From positions 3,596,001 through 3,660,000 of the forward strand of contig NC_051132.1 in NCBI RefSeq assembly GCF_014839805.1: a DNA stretch of 64,000 nt, read 5' to 3'. Positions 25,801 to 40,800 of this stretch are shown here, one piece after another. Every line of letters begins with the position of its first letter. Within the stretch, counting starts at the first letter, position 1. The position numbers were made by a program, and so were the translations under genes. The DNA comes from Manduca sexta (Eukaryota > Arthropoda > Insecta > Lepidoptera > Sphingidae). The notes under the pieces were generated by a model that was not told the origin of the DNA, made no database searches, and saw nothing but the letters and a program-made list of their open reading frames with translations.

Positions 25801-28800
25801 AGTGGCTTCCACGTAAACAACTTGTAGATTCGCGGAGAATGAGTCGTATATATAGAAAAATAACTAGAGGGAAAGGGACAGACGTATTAACAGTGATGCC
25901 TGGTGTATTTATAGACGATAGTACGATCAGACGCAACAAAGTCGTCTATCAGTTTGAAAATACACAAATCGGCGACGAAGAGAATGTACACGTGTTTGGT
26001 AAAGCGAAAATAACCGTGTTGTTCATATCTTCCTCTTGATCGTTATGAAATCAGCTTAAAAATGAGGGATGATTGTCTTATTCTGGTATCTAAAAAACAC
26101 GTATAATTTTTATGATGAATTCATAATAAAAAAAACAATATTTTTTTAAACTGTGTGTCGTTTGTGGAAACTTGATCTAAAAGTAAAAGGACAACAGCGT
26201 CGAATACGGCGGGAAACTCGAAATCACTTCTAGCCTGTGATCATTGACCTGGTATTTATTGCCAATTTCAAACCTAATCAACATTTTTTACTCCCTTTCA
26301 AACTTGTGTCAAGAGTTTTTCACGTCATTCACTTTCGTAGTTATGACAAAATTAATCTCTGGTGTTATTTGTGATATTAAAATGTTTTATGGACACAATA
26401 AAGCGAAATTCGCGATGTAAATTACTATTCGCAAATATGCTTCGGGGGCCATACATAAATTACATCATGATTTTTTGACCCCTCCCCCGTTCTTATCACA
26501 GGTGGTCACATTTGTGGGAGTCTCCTTGGCGTGACGTCACGTGTTTTGTTATGTTATACTCAGAAATTAATAAATGGAAACAGAAGTCCCAAAATTAGGT
26601 TTACATTTTTTAAGAAAATCAACATCGAATCAAACGGGTGGTATTAAGTTCAAATGCAGCCGACGAGAGACCCTGTGGTATAGCGAGCTGCGCGCTGCGA
26701 GTGATAATTCGCCAAAGAAAAAAAAAATCTCATATGCCAATATATGTCAGAGATACAATATTTTCAAGTGTTTCGTTTATTGTTAATATTTTGTGTTTAA
26801 ATTTTTTTGATTTCATCCTTCGTCACATAATGTCACACTTCGTTGTGTGAAATTATTTATGGATGACCCCTTACGTACTTTACATTAGATTAACGAATTT
26901 CTATAAGGCATATATTATTTATTTAATTTACAATGCAAATATATATGCATTTTAAAGTGTAATTATCGAAATCGTTTCGGAATTTTATTAAAATTTAAAT
27001 TCCAACGTTTGCCTGCCGAAATGTTTTCAAAAATATAAATAAAAATCAATATTTTTGTGCAATCTGTATCCACAACGTAGATAATAGCCTAAACTACCCT
27101 ACAAGTATTTATTTAGGGGATGTAAATATTGCAAAAGTGCAGTGATTGAATACCACGATTGGTATTTAATTAACAATAAATAAATGTTATCAAGCCTAAA
27201 AGTATGTATGGATTTGACGCCTATTTAGTTCAAGAGGCAAACTAATCTTACAGGCATGTGATGCATCTGGTAATGATAAAATTGAAAAATATTTTAACTT
27301 GCATGACAGTGTGATAGACTAGCACTAAAACAATATAATTATAGACCCTGAAATTAATTGCTAGAAATAGAAAAAAACATTCTGGACCACTCGTTTTAGA
27401 TATTTTGATGACGACTATTGAGATAGTAAATTATACACTAAATGCAAATTTTATAGAGAATCCTTCTTGGTTGTAAACGTCACAAAACCACAAGTTATAA
27501 ACTGAACACTGAAACAAAACTCAGAAGCCTTCTTGGCATGGTTCAGAGATAAAGACCCAGACCTGTTTCAATTCAGAACTCCAGCATCATCGAGCCAACA
27601 AAGATAAAGGAGAAACAGCAAACGTCTTAGAACAAAAGCCTGGCAATCTAAAGTTGGTGATAGCGCTGTCGCGGCGCGAGGTCGTCGCCCGTGCCGCTGC
27701 AGCCGCCGCGCGCCGCGCTGGTTGGCGGACGGATGTCACGCCACTGCCCCTGGCCGATGCGTCTTTGTGTATAAATTTGGAATATAAAGCGGCCGCATTG
27801 AGGAGCGCCCTATCAATGAACTTCGCTAACTACGCTTGATCGCCTTTAATTCGATCAGTTGCTATGTTGCCGAGGATCGCGACGCGTATTGTGATATATG
27901 AGAATTGGATCTGATTAAATTTGCGCTTAGGCTGTATTACTTGAGAATTATAGTTTTTAAATAAATAAATAAAACCCCTCATCCCTGAATTATCCAATAA
28001 CTTCATTTTATACGAGGAGTCGGATGTAATTAAATAGGCTTCCTAGAAATAACCGAGAATATTTTAATTAAGTAGCATACATTTTCATTAAAGGCTACTC
28101 AAGCGTTAAATACTAATAAATCGATTTGAGTGAAGCGTGACCATTCAGTTATGATTTTAAAACGGTACAGAATGTAAAAAAGCTGGTATGTATGTTACTT
28201 TGTTAGTTTATACACATAACGATAGTTGGAGTATAGCCAATTCTATAGGGAACAAGTACAGTGCAACATTTGATGTTAACAGTCGGTCAACGGTGTTGTC
28301 GATGTGCGAAGTTATCAAATGACTTGGAATTTGAAACGTGTGAATTGTTACCTGCATCCTTGATAGACAACTCCGCCAACAAAATAATTTAGTTATTGCT
28401 AAACATCCTTCATTAAATTTTAAACATGTTGTGGACTGTGGTGCATTAACTGTTGCCATATTTAGCATAAATGTTAATATTACTAAGGGCTGACTTTTCA
28501 ATCATCACATAAAAGTTGTCCATCAACTAAATCCTAACCCGTCTGAATATAAAATTAAGACAAATAAACAATGAGACGACGGTCCGCATATTCAAAACCC
28601 AAGGGCACGCACCTCTGTCTTTACTTAAAAATGATGTATTCTTTGTAAATTATGACTTGCTTTAATGGTGAAGAAAAACATCATGAGGAAACCTACATAT
28701 CTAAGAATTTCGAAGGTATACTTATGAAGTTGGCCAGCGCATTAAGCCAGCGTGATAGATTTCCGCTCAAATGAAACTCTCTCAGTAGTGGAGGAGGCCC

Positions 28801-31800
28801 GTGTCAAGTAATTGGGCGGCACTTATTACAGGAATAGTATTATTATAATATATGCATGTAAAAAAACATTATTCGTCTAACTGTCAATTTTATTTGTTCA
28901 TGTATAAAGGTTTTCATCTGATTGCAAATTCAGACCTTACCTTTTTTATAGGGGTAAATGCCCAAAGTTTCTGAAGGCCTTTGTTCCAATGAAACGCAGA
29001 AATCTTTGAACGATTTGGGATAAGATTTGGCAAAGAGATAAACATTGCACCGAATTAATAAATAGTCCAATCATTAGGGAAAAGTAAACAATGCTGCTTT
29101 TTTTCCTGTCAGAAATTTCAAGGCTGGTGGAGCGGCGAGCAGCACAAATGCAGGATATGTTTAACATTGTCAACATTTATTTCTAACACAATAAGTGTCA
29201 AATTTCTTTGCTAATAATGTTGCAAAACAAGTGCGTTCTTTTGTGACGTTGTTGCTTTCCATTTTTTTGCGTGACGCGTGAACATAGACATACGACAACG
29301 CATTGACTGTATATGCGTGATTAGTAAAACATTTGTCGAGAAACACTGTACGAATCTCACTTCACGTGTCTGTTGTAAACAGGTGTGGATCAGACGTTTC
29401 ATACACCACTATTGTTTTTCAATACACCTTGAACAATGTAAACAAACTGATTCGCAATATTTTATGTTTCGGTCAAGTTCTGTGAAATTTTACATAAACG
29501 ATGAAGATGGGTAATAAATATAATTTAAAACATTTATTCTAAACAGCTTCGCAATTTCCAAACTATTACAAGCACTCAGAAGGCTCAGTCTTATATTTTT
29601 CTTTATTCAGTAAAGTAATACCTACACCGAATAGTTCTTTATACACATGCGGTGAATTTATTTCGGTAACACAGTACACGTGCGAACTTGCGTACAAGAG
29701 CGAATAAAAACAAAGCTCGAGGACGGATGTGTCCCATCAGTGAGAGGGTTAAATAAATTGCAAGCGTTCATACGCGAGTTTCTAATCTCCGTAGAAAGCG
29801 TTGAAGAGTTGTTACGCCGCTTTTCTCAAACAACTGGACCAAAGGGTCGGCGCCGTTAATGGGTTAATGCAAATATTAAATGGCAGGCGAAGAAATGTTA
29901 TTAAGAACATTTTAATAGCTATTTGTTAATAAATTAAAAAAAAACTCATTACTAGATAAACCACAATTAAAATGCCTGTGTCCGATCTAACCAGTCAATT
30001 TCGAGTGTAGGATCGAACAGGTTTTTTCCTGGCTTTTCTGTATTACCTATTTGTGGTTAGAAACATTTTTTTATTTGTTGAATGGAAAAAGTGTCGTCGA
30101 ACATTTTAGAATGTCTTCTTTAGACTTCGTTCAAAGCGGTTAAACCCTCTTTACTAATATCTCATATTGCTTTACGGCGTAAGATCCAAACTTTTATGTA
30201 ACAACCTCATTACTGTGGACATTAACTGACCAGCATTTATCGTTTAGAGGAAAAAAAGGTCGGAACGTGCTCCATAAGCGTATCCTCGCCAAGGCGTCCA
30301 CAGCACGGCATCCGATCGGAATACTGACTAGTGGTCGACCGTGGCGCGCCCTTGTGTCGACTCGGCTCGCACTTACCATATGATGTCACGGTGAGGACAT
30401 TATTGACTTAAATACATCACCGTCATACCATTATTTTGAACTAAATATTATCTATAACCGTTTGACTGGCATTACCGATTATATACATTATGTTTAGACA
30501 GCGCTCAACTCAATAACAATTTTACAAACTCAATACGCAACACTAAAAACGCAATTCCAACATCTAACAGACGTAAACATTGTAAAGTTGTGTCTATATT
30601 TTTTAAAGTATTTCGAGAAAGCCGTGATTTAATTTCGGATCATGTGAGTAATAACATCGGTGTTCGCGTACTGCCCATAGATTTGTAGGGTCAGTGGAAC
30701 TCGTCCGTGGGTGTGGTTCTAACTGTTCATTGCGAACTAAAAATTTGCACACGTATATTTAATTATGTTTTTTTTTGTGTTTATTTTCATGATTGTTAGT
30801 TTATAGTGTAAATGTTTTGTTTTTGTGGCGTTGTATGAACAAAACGAATTTTCTTCTTTTCTTTCATTATTGACTCGCAACATTATTTATTTGTTCTTAC
30901 ACATTAATGTTTGATGTTTACTCAAGTCTTAAGGGTTTTCATCTTTATTTTGCAACGTCAATTTTTTTGTTTGCTAGTTTGGCTACAGGACCCATTCTGT
31001 TAGCTAAATTTCTAACAGATTTAAACATTTCAAAGCTGGTAAACCACTGCAATTCATAAAAACCATTAGAGGCAACGAAAACATCCTTTAATGCTATACG
31101 CAGCCAAATAACAGACACTATCATTCTTGCACAATGATCGATTATCACAAATAACCAACCAATCTACTAAGAAGCAATGGCGATTATAATTTACGCGGAA
31201 ACAGAATCCGCATTCGCACTAACACATTCTCCAGTTTGCGCATATTTAACGGTATACAATGTCAACGGACGACTCAAATAGCAACGCAAATACTAAACAC
31301 ATTCGATTCGTAATCTGTAAAAAACAATGTGCATATAAATAATAAAGGTACCCAGGTATAGGAAATAAAACGCGAAAAATCTTGATGTTTGGATATTTAT
31401 TAAAGTAATCGCATAACTTCCAAATGGATTTGGAAGAAATTTCGCACACCGATAGACTATGTACTAGATTATCGGTAAAGGCAAAATAATTAATTACATA
31501 AAGGCTATATAGTTGTGTTCAGCTTATGGTTATTTATTATAAATCGACAACATGCATTTCCACAAAATAATCGGAACATACTAGAACATTAAAGTTCGTC
31601 ACTGATTAACAAGTCCGATCGGAAATGACCCTGACTCGCTAGAAACAAGGAGTGGTACATATAAGAATTTTACTACAAAAACAGAAGACGCGATGTTTGG
31701 GAAACATCTTAATGTATCTTTAAGGCGATACCTCAAGGTCCATTTTCATACATTTTGTTTCACCTTTAATCTGGGTAACTAAACAAGTATTGGCAAGTAA

Positions 31801-34800
31801 AGAATTTAAATTCACGTCTAGTTAGTGATTAGTTCTCGCAGTTGAAGAAAAACGTAAAAATAATTAATAATCATGGATATTTCGGCCTTTAAAATTTCGT
31901 CATATTAAATTTTAAAGGCCGAAATATCCATGATTATTAATTATTTTACGTTTTTCTTTCAACTGCGAGAACTAATCACTAACTAGACGTGAATTTAAAT
32001 TCTTTACTTGCCAATACTTGTTTAGTTACCCAGATTAAAGGTGAAACAAAATGTATGAAAATGGACCTTGAGGTATCGCCTTAATGTATCTTTGCTATAA
32101 ATAATCATAATTATGAGAAATCAGATTAAAAAAAAAACAAACGAAAAAACAAACGAACAATGTAGCTATTAACTACAAAATTAAAAACTACGATAAAGTT
32201 ATTATACCTTCATAAAAACTATTTTTATCGTACCTCACATATAAATATGACAACTTGTTTCTTTGTATAAATTAAACGGCATTTTTAATTAGTATTAGTA
32301 CGAAAATAATTTTTATTACCTATTTAAAATGCTTACTAATATCAAGGGCAAAGTTATGGGTTTCCGATTCTGGCGACGTGACATAATGGGAACTTAGAAG
32401 GAAGGAAAATATAACACTGGAAAACATCACGCACCTTAAATACATTTATTGAAATTAATTTTCTGTGGGGGTACCTACTAATTAGCTTATTTTCGCCCTA
32501 TACATGGCACAATTGACATTATAAAACAATATATCCATAAAGATTCTATTCAACAATGTTTTACACAAAACGTACGTTATATACGTATAAAGTTTATTAG
32601 ATTATGATTCAATACTACTAGTGGTCATCCAGTTGCCGAAATTCGACGATCGAATTGAATATATTTTTAACATAATATACATATTATTATACTTTTTTTT
32701 CTGCGCTTCTCTATACGCCACTTCTAATAAATGATTTCGATTGTATTTTTTTATCTATCTCAAAACTGGACCAATTTGAACGACGTATTTTTGAAACGCT
32801 TATAAATGGCTTATTTTGATTGGTTGATTATCGGTATCGGGTTAAAGATTGAGATTGGGATCGTTTCTCTCACACACCAACATAATACACCCAGTTAATT
32901 ATACTATGACTACAAAGTATCGATGGTAGGTGAAGTCTATCAAACCGCACTAAGCCAGCGTGGTGGACTAAGGGCTAATCCCTCTCAGTAGCAGAAGAGG
33001 CCCGTGCTCAACAGTGATACAGTATTTAATACAGGGCTGATATTATTATATATTATATATTCAGTAACACGAATATTTATTGTTAAAATTATTATAATAC
33101 ATAAATATAATAATGTAACATTCTACTTACAGTGAAACTAGTTACATTGAATAGTTATTTATATAGAATACAACTGCAGATCAAATAGAAGCAAGAAGTT
33201 TACTATTATATAATATAATTATTACATGATAAGGTTTGACGTTAATTTACACGGTATAATTTAAAGTATTTTTTTTAAATACATGGCCATTGTTTTCTTG
33301 GGTTTCATAAGAGGCGATAAATTTATGATAAGAATAATTATATGCATAAATTTTAATGCGTTCTGTATGACGTAACACACATAAATTAAGCTGTATCTAA
33401 TTTAATTTATAGGCTCCCCCCTCAATACCCTAAACAGTAGGTAGAGATGGAACTGGTGCACACATTCTTTGCTAGCTTATTTCATATAATTTGATACAAG
33501 TGTGACGGAACTTTTTGCTAAATCAAGGGTAAAATCAATTCCGGACGACTCGTAATTTGTCCATTTTTTTTGCAACGGTCCTTATGTACCGATTTCAATC
33601 AAAGTTAAGTATTACTTTTTAGATAATTATAGCGCAAGACACATTATCACAAGGATGTAATGCCAAAACATATAACTTAAATTATTATTGGTCCTTAAAG
33701 GAATTGGAAGGTAACAGATCTAACGATTTACAACATTACTATTACAAATAAGTATCCAAAACACAACCTTAACACCAATAACAACAGGGCTTCTGGTATC
33801 GCAGCGATAGACACTTAATTGCGTGTTAAAGATATTACGTCACAATACACAAAACAAACCTCAGGTGATTCAACCCATCAGACGTTTTGGCTTGTCGAAA
33901 TCATTTATTGCGGTAATTCTGATTCCGGTAAAATTCTCCGATATTACGCTTTTTTGTTCATAAATCGATTTATTTATCGATATGCGGTCGGTCATCCGTA
34001 TCCTTTGCATACCTTATTTGAATTATTTATATTGGATCGATTAATAAAAGAACATGTTTATTATGCCTTAACCCGCAATCGTTTGTAGCACGAGTGCGGA
34101 GAAAAACGTCTCGTTTCTTGATAGAGCAAATGACTGTTATTTAAAAATGTACCTTACATGGTTTATGCTTTGGTTTAATAGTTGAATCATGAAGCGAATT
34201 AAGACATTATCTATCAGTGTCGGAGGGTCCATATAACCAGATTCCTGTCGTCTTCCCTTTATATATGTAGCATTTCTACAGAATTTGATTAACATCAAAA
34301 CGATTTGTAAACCGCATTTATACATAGTACCTATATTTTATGTCGGGTTCCTTTTCGAAAAATTCCACCTTTCACTACTGTTATCTATGCCTTTACAAAG
34401 CCGCAATGTATATTTTCCAATGAAAATCATCTGTCATCCAAACTTACTCACGTATATTACAGATGCAGGTCGGTTTGGAAATCTTTAGGGGAGTCGTAGG
34501 TCCAGTAGTGGACACAGTGGCTAATGATGATGGTTATAGTACCAACTTTAGAACAATTTGCGACCTTAATGACACTTGTCTGGTACATACTTTAATATGA
34601 AGTAAAAAAAACGTCTTGTGAAAGTACGAGCCGAGATGTCGGCTGGTTGCGACGTCTCTTCCTATTATAACGCAACTGGCGCACTAAAAACACGTTGCGT
34701 ACTCGACTTATTTCACGTGTAATGAACATTACGGCTGTATCAAAGAAAATGTAATTCGAAATTCAAAATACTTGTTATGATGGATAGAAATTTAAGTTTT

Positions 34801-37800
34801 TTTTTATAGTTAACACGGCAAAGTGACTTTACTGCACCCGGTGTTAAGGGAAATGCAGCCAAAGGAAAATGTTCACTAAGACTAATACCTTGATGGTCAG
34901 CACAAATGTGCCAGTCTAATTGCTTCTTTACGTTCTGCTTAAAATAGACAAAAGTTTAAATCAACTAAAGAATGCCTTATAACATGTTAATAAATAATGT
35001 ACTTATGTTTATATATTTTACTAGCGACCCGCCCCGGCTTCGCACGGGTGCAATGCTTACTATTTAATGGATGTTATTATTATACATATAAACCTTCCTC
35101 TTGAATCACTCTATCTATTAAAAAAACCGCATCAAAATCCGTTGCGTAGTTTTAAAGATTTAAGCACACATAGGGACAGAGAAAGCGACTTTGTTTTATA
35201 CTATGTAGTGATGTAGTGATAAACAAATCTATCTATTCGACAAACTCACCTCCGTATACAAATGCCAGTATCAGACGTGAGTTTTTAAAAAAAGGCTGTA
35301 TATTTTAATTTGTGTATAATCAGACCCAGAATCACAACGTATCCACATTAGTACTCATGCTGTAACTCTATTTACTAGAAATTAATTGTGAACAAAGTCC
35401 TAAATACATTGGATCTATAATTCTATTTACAGTTGCTTTGTTAGAAATTTTTACAACGTAGATAACAAATGTACATAAAAATACACACATCAAGAAAACA
35501 AACATTCTGAATCTAAAGCACGATCGCGATACAAACATGGCGAAGATAACGAACAAAGAACGCATCGGCTGACAGTCGACACAATGAACCGTCCTCAAAG
35601 CCAATGCGACTGTACAAAGGTGTCCTTTGTGCGAAAGCGTGTTATGCCATTCATTATACAGTACACCTTTATTTCGATCATAGCGAATTATGAGTGGAGT
35701 TCATTATTATTATTTTTATTATAGAGGGCACGACAATGTGGCGTCGTTGCACCTGAGTTTATTCAGTACGAAAATCATTAAATATTTATAATAATTACGG
35801 ATTACAATAAAGGCTTGGAACGCTCTAGAAATGGCAGTAGGGTCGCCCACTATTAGCTGGTAAAATGTGGATATGTTACACTTCTGTCTACGCCTGAAAA
35901 GACAGGTGTGTTGCTATAAATATTTTTTGGAGTAATCCCTTCTCCTTATTATTTACTTGATTTTTTTCTACAAAAGAAAAGACGGATACGGACAAAACCG
36001 TGAGAATCAGTAATTAATAATTTAGACCTTTCTGGAATCTGACTAGCATATCGTAAAACATGAGTAAGGCTATACCTTGACCTCGCCTACAACGTATAGG
36101 TCATTAGTTAAAATAACGAGGCACACAATATTTTTTACTACCGCTTAATGACTCTGTGATAAAGACTGATATCCACATTAAAACGTATTAATATTTATAT
36201 ACAAATTATTTTCTGTTTTGAGATATAAGTACTAAAGTAGAAAACCTAAGGGCATGTGCAAACTGATTTTTTATTACACGCCAATGACGCGCGTTACCTG
36301 TGCGTTTCTTAGTGCATGCATTTGTCTAAAAAGCACATCAAAACTGAGTTCACTGTACTTCACTGAGTTCCTGACTCTAAAACGCGCACATTGGAATATA
36401 AAAACACATATTTTTTTTATCTATCGCGTTTCCCGTGCGTTTGAATTGCGTCGTCGGCGCATATACGCCACGCAGTCTGCATAAGCTCTAAGCATTAAAA
36501 CTAAACTGTTCGTAGAACTAATCGCGTTTACATCTACAGATACACAGCATGCTTCCCACATACCGAAACGCGCCGGGTAGCTAGTGACCGCTAGTTAAAA
36601 CTATGTCAATATTATTAAACATTCCACTGACGTGTAATATCGCGTTAAATACATTAAACCGTTACCTTTAATTACAACAACAAGACAACTTTATCCGCTA
36701 TTTTGCTTAATGTTTTAGGGATTACGCAGACTGACGATTTTAAATTGTAGATACATTAATAAAATTGACTACGTAACGAACGCCATAAATTATAATCATG
36801 GTATGATTTATTGTTATTACCTGCTTTTTTATCTTAAAAAATAACCAATTACAACAATAATTCAAAATTAAACGCATAATGCGGAATTATATAAAATGTA
36901 TTGTTTAAATATTAACAGTATAATTTGGTTATCAGTTCGTACATATTCAAATAATAAAAACCGAATGTCTCTCAATAATTATATTTAGAATACTTTATAT
37001 AAATGAAGTATTTGTATATAGTATTGTAAATAAATAAATATTGATTTAAAATATTAATTTAAAATCAGAAGATCAACAAAATCAAAGAAATAGTCGCGAA
37101 TGTGCGCATGCGTCTTCACCTAAGGTTAGTTGCATAATAAAATATAGGAAGTTAGTTTCGCGGCAATAAAAACATTGATAATTCGTTTCCTATATATTTG
37201 GGTTTTAAGATTCAGCCCAAATACAAAACATTCGTCCACACCTCTAGGTCAATAAGTCAACGTGACCTTCGAGATAACTTTGAACACGGTTTAATGGGTT
37301 CCGGTCAAACATTTGAGACAAATTCCTTTTAAATGTTATCAAGGCACATAGAGTTCGCCTTTAGAGTTTTAAACTATGTATATTGTGTAATGAAGTAATC
37401 ACAAAATACATGTACGAATATAAAGATTTATACATTTTAATAATCGTAATTTGACTTCGCAATAGACATGGGCTCGATGACGATGTCGTCGTATTGGGTT
37501 CTTTCTGCCACACTTGTCTACATTTGAATATGATTACCACGAACGACAAATTGCATTTATTACCAAAACTAAATAGCCCATTTTCCATTATAACCTGTAA
37601 AATGCTTCAAATAAGAAATTTCTCATGTATACATCAGACTTCCTCAACATTTAACATATCAAAATACGACGTAAACATTTTGTTGTTGGTGCATAAAAAC
37701 CTATTCTTAATGTTGCAATTATTTATCCATTGAGAATGAATGTTAAATATTCTCTAAGCAAATTTTTTGATGCCATTTAGACAAACCATCATTTACAGTT

Positions 37801-40800
37801 TAAGGTCACGGACACGCCGGACAAACGATTAACGACTGATCGCCTTGAGTCAACGCAAAATGCATTCGAATAAATCGTTCGCACTACACGCGTACGTGCC
37901 GGTTAGGGCGTTTCATCCGCCCCTATACACAACAGACAGTAATAAAAGGATAAATGGATTTGGTTGTATCTTACGCGAGAAGTTCGCGCTGGAATCTAAA
38001 ACAACAATAAATTTCAAAATGGTGCCTGAAGTATCGAATTGAGAGGGTTCAAAAGCGTTTCCTCTATTATCTAGCTTTTAACGACACAAACTATATACCT
38101 ACGATTCGCGTCTAAATTATTATAACCCATCACTCCAGAAGCACGGAATAACTGCTGACATTTTTTCCTATATAAACTGGTTAACGCTCTGTCCTGACTT
38201 GTTGCATCGTCTTCGATTAAATGTATTTCGTCCAAGCAGCCGTTTAGAAAATCGTATCAAATAAATATGACATCATTTTTGGTTCACTTGCATCTGCTAA
38301 AATTAGCATACTTAAAAATATTATTCAAAATAAACTTCACACTTTTTATGTACCAGTTACTTGACACATGACACTCCTTATTATATGGTCAATTATAATC
38401 TGTTTTACCTCTGCTACTAATTCATGTATGTTCTGTTCACATCTAGAAGTCTGCATATATTTGTTATAAAAATATATTAGTAAGACTATATGTTAGGAAT
38501 TTTCAATTGTTTAACCAGTTTTATGAACCTAAGAAATAAAAAAGAAACCTATTCTTACTACTACTATCTCGGTATCAGAAAATAAAAAAATACATACAGA
38601 TTTTTAATATCAAAGCTAGTTAATTTCCAAGAATACGTGCGGCTATGTTTTTATCACTCTAACGGCATGCTATTCCAGATTTGCCGGTGTCTAAACGGAT
38701 ATAATTAAAATACAGAGGTAATTTTGAGCGTGCGTCAAAATTCTTTAAAAGAATATAAAAAATCACTTAATAAGAATATAAATTAAAGAAATAAATGAAA
38801 TCAGAATATGTTGCTTTTATTTTGTAACACTTCGTTCGCATCTTTCTTCGCAGAGTTTTCCTAAAATAAAAGTGTAATTCCATATTTTTCCTGTATCGAA
38901 GGCAGCCTAATATCTGGATTAATCCAAGCATTAGTCTGTTTGTTAATTCATAACAAACATCAACACACACTTTGACATTTATTAAATTAATAAAATATTA
39001 TTTTAAATTCATGAATATTAATAATTTTCATACCTACCAAACATTTCGTAAAATCAAAACTGCAGAATATTTTTTATTTTCTGACAAAATGTACCGCAAT
39101 AGGGTACCGGACTCATTTTTGTTCTTTACTTTTATCAAATATTTACATAATATAAATTATAACACAGAAGGAATTTTTAAAATCCGGTAAAAACTCAACA
39201 AGTTATAAGCCTTTGAATTTCGGTGGAAGGGGTAATTAACTAGAAACAGAAAAGAGACGAAATATCCACATGTGACGTCATCGGGAATTACGACGCGTGC
39301 GAAAGAAAGAGATGTAGCGATATCCCCACATCGCGCCCACTTCTGCACATTACAATATTTTAAATATGAATTACTCGCTCATTTTTAACTAATTTTTATG
39401 CGGTTTTCACAGGAGTACTTCTTTTTCATATTATTAACCATTATATATAGAATAATGTACAAAATCAAGCATAGGCCGGTCCCCTATTGGTAAAGACGGT
39501 GTGCGGTTGGTTGTTCTGCAATTTTTACCAGAGAACCGTGCAAACGTTTGGAATTATACATTGAATATACTATTTTCAGCTTCAAACAGGTTAAAAATAG
39601 ACATCTGTTTTTTATAAAGTGTTATAGACGCTCGTTTTTATATCTACCGATAGATGAACGAGCGCAGGAATTTTACAAGACGACAAACATTACGATTTTT
39701 TTGGAGCAAAGTTCATCAAGTGTAGACGCGTTTGGGCGACGATTAGTCGTTCCGATTTTTAGATGACAACTGAAATGAATTGAGGATTACATAATAATTA
39801 ACAATATTATGATCATAGTACTATGGCACAACATCGCTATCCCAAAGCCGATTAATTTAACCGCCCTTGATCATCTATTGTGACAATGACAATAATTTTT
39901 AATGAATATCATCCAATATGTATGTATTTTCAATAGTAATGATGAAGGAAAAATACTTTTATTAGTAGTTGAGCAACGAATAATTTAGCTTTTGTGGCTC
40001 AAGGTGTAAGTATAAGGAAAACTACGCAGAGGTCACGTTTATACGCATTTTTTAAGATAATGAAATATCCAATTAGAATTCGGACTGCGCAGTGCAGCAA
40101 CGCATACTAAACAAAATATAATGACGCGTTGTCTTTCATAATCCATGTCGACATTACTTTTTTATGGCACATATATTATAATGAGTGATTCAAATACGCA
40201 AAAGTCAATAAAATTTTATTTACACGTTCGAGTCCAGCACTGGGATTGATTAAATAAAAGCTTTTATCACAAGTGTGTATAAATATGAAAAAAATAATAT
40301 ATTTATGGTAGGTCCAAATTCCGAAATTAAATCGCAGGTGTCATTTGTAAGTATACATACCCACGATCTTAAAGTCGGAAATGAGGGTAAAGACAAGTTA
40401 TTAGCAGATATGAAACGTATTTTGTAACAGAACAATATTAAAAGCACGTTAAACTTTACTGTGTCGGTACCAACACAAAAAAAAACTTTTACTTTTATCG
40501 TAATAAGTATTTTTTTCGTACTTAAATAATATTCGATGTAAAAATGAATATTCTTTTTTTAAATCATCTTATCGTGCATCTTTGTTAAGGACGCGTGCAC
40601 TTGAACGTACGCATTTAATGCACGTGCGTTTAAAATGTATTCTGAATGTGTATGTTCGCGGACGCATTAGCACGAATTCGTGTTAAAGTGCGTGCGCACA
40701 CAAGGACGAAAACTATGTTTATATGCATGGTAAAAAAATGGCCACGATACATTTGTTTATATTATTATGATCTTTACTAGCGTTTCATACAGTTGTACTG

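Noticed and set aside
26574..26850. Two overlapping 70-residue frames
   Set aside because: They lie inside a non-autonomous DNA transposon, with Lys-rich runs coming from poly-A.
30290..30375. Cluster of GTCGAC, GGCGCGCC and ACTAGT sites resembling a cloning polylinker
   Set aside because: No vector sequence surrounds it. It is a natural GC-rich patch, and the minus-strand GTAAGT there has no partner exon.
40218..40240. GTTCGAGTCC, a perfect tRNA B-box-like motif
   Set aside because: No A-box or cloverleaf can be built upstream. It is an isolated match.
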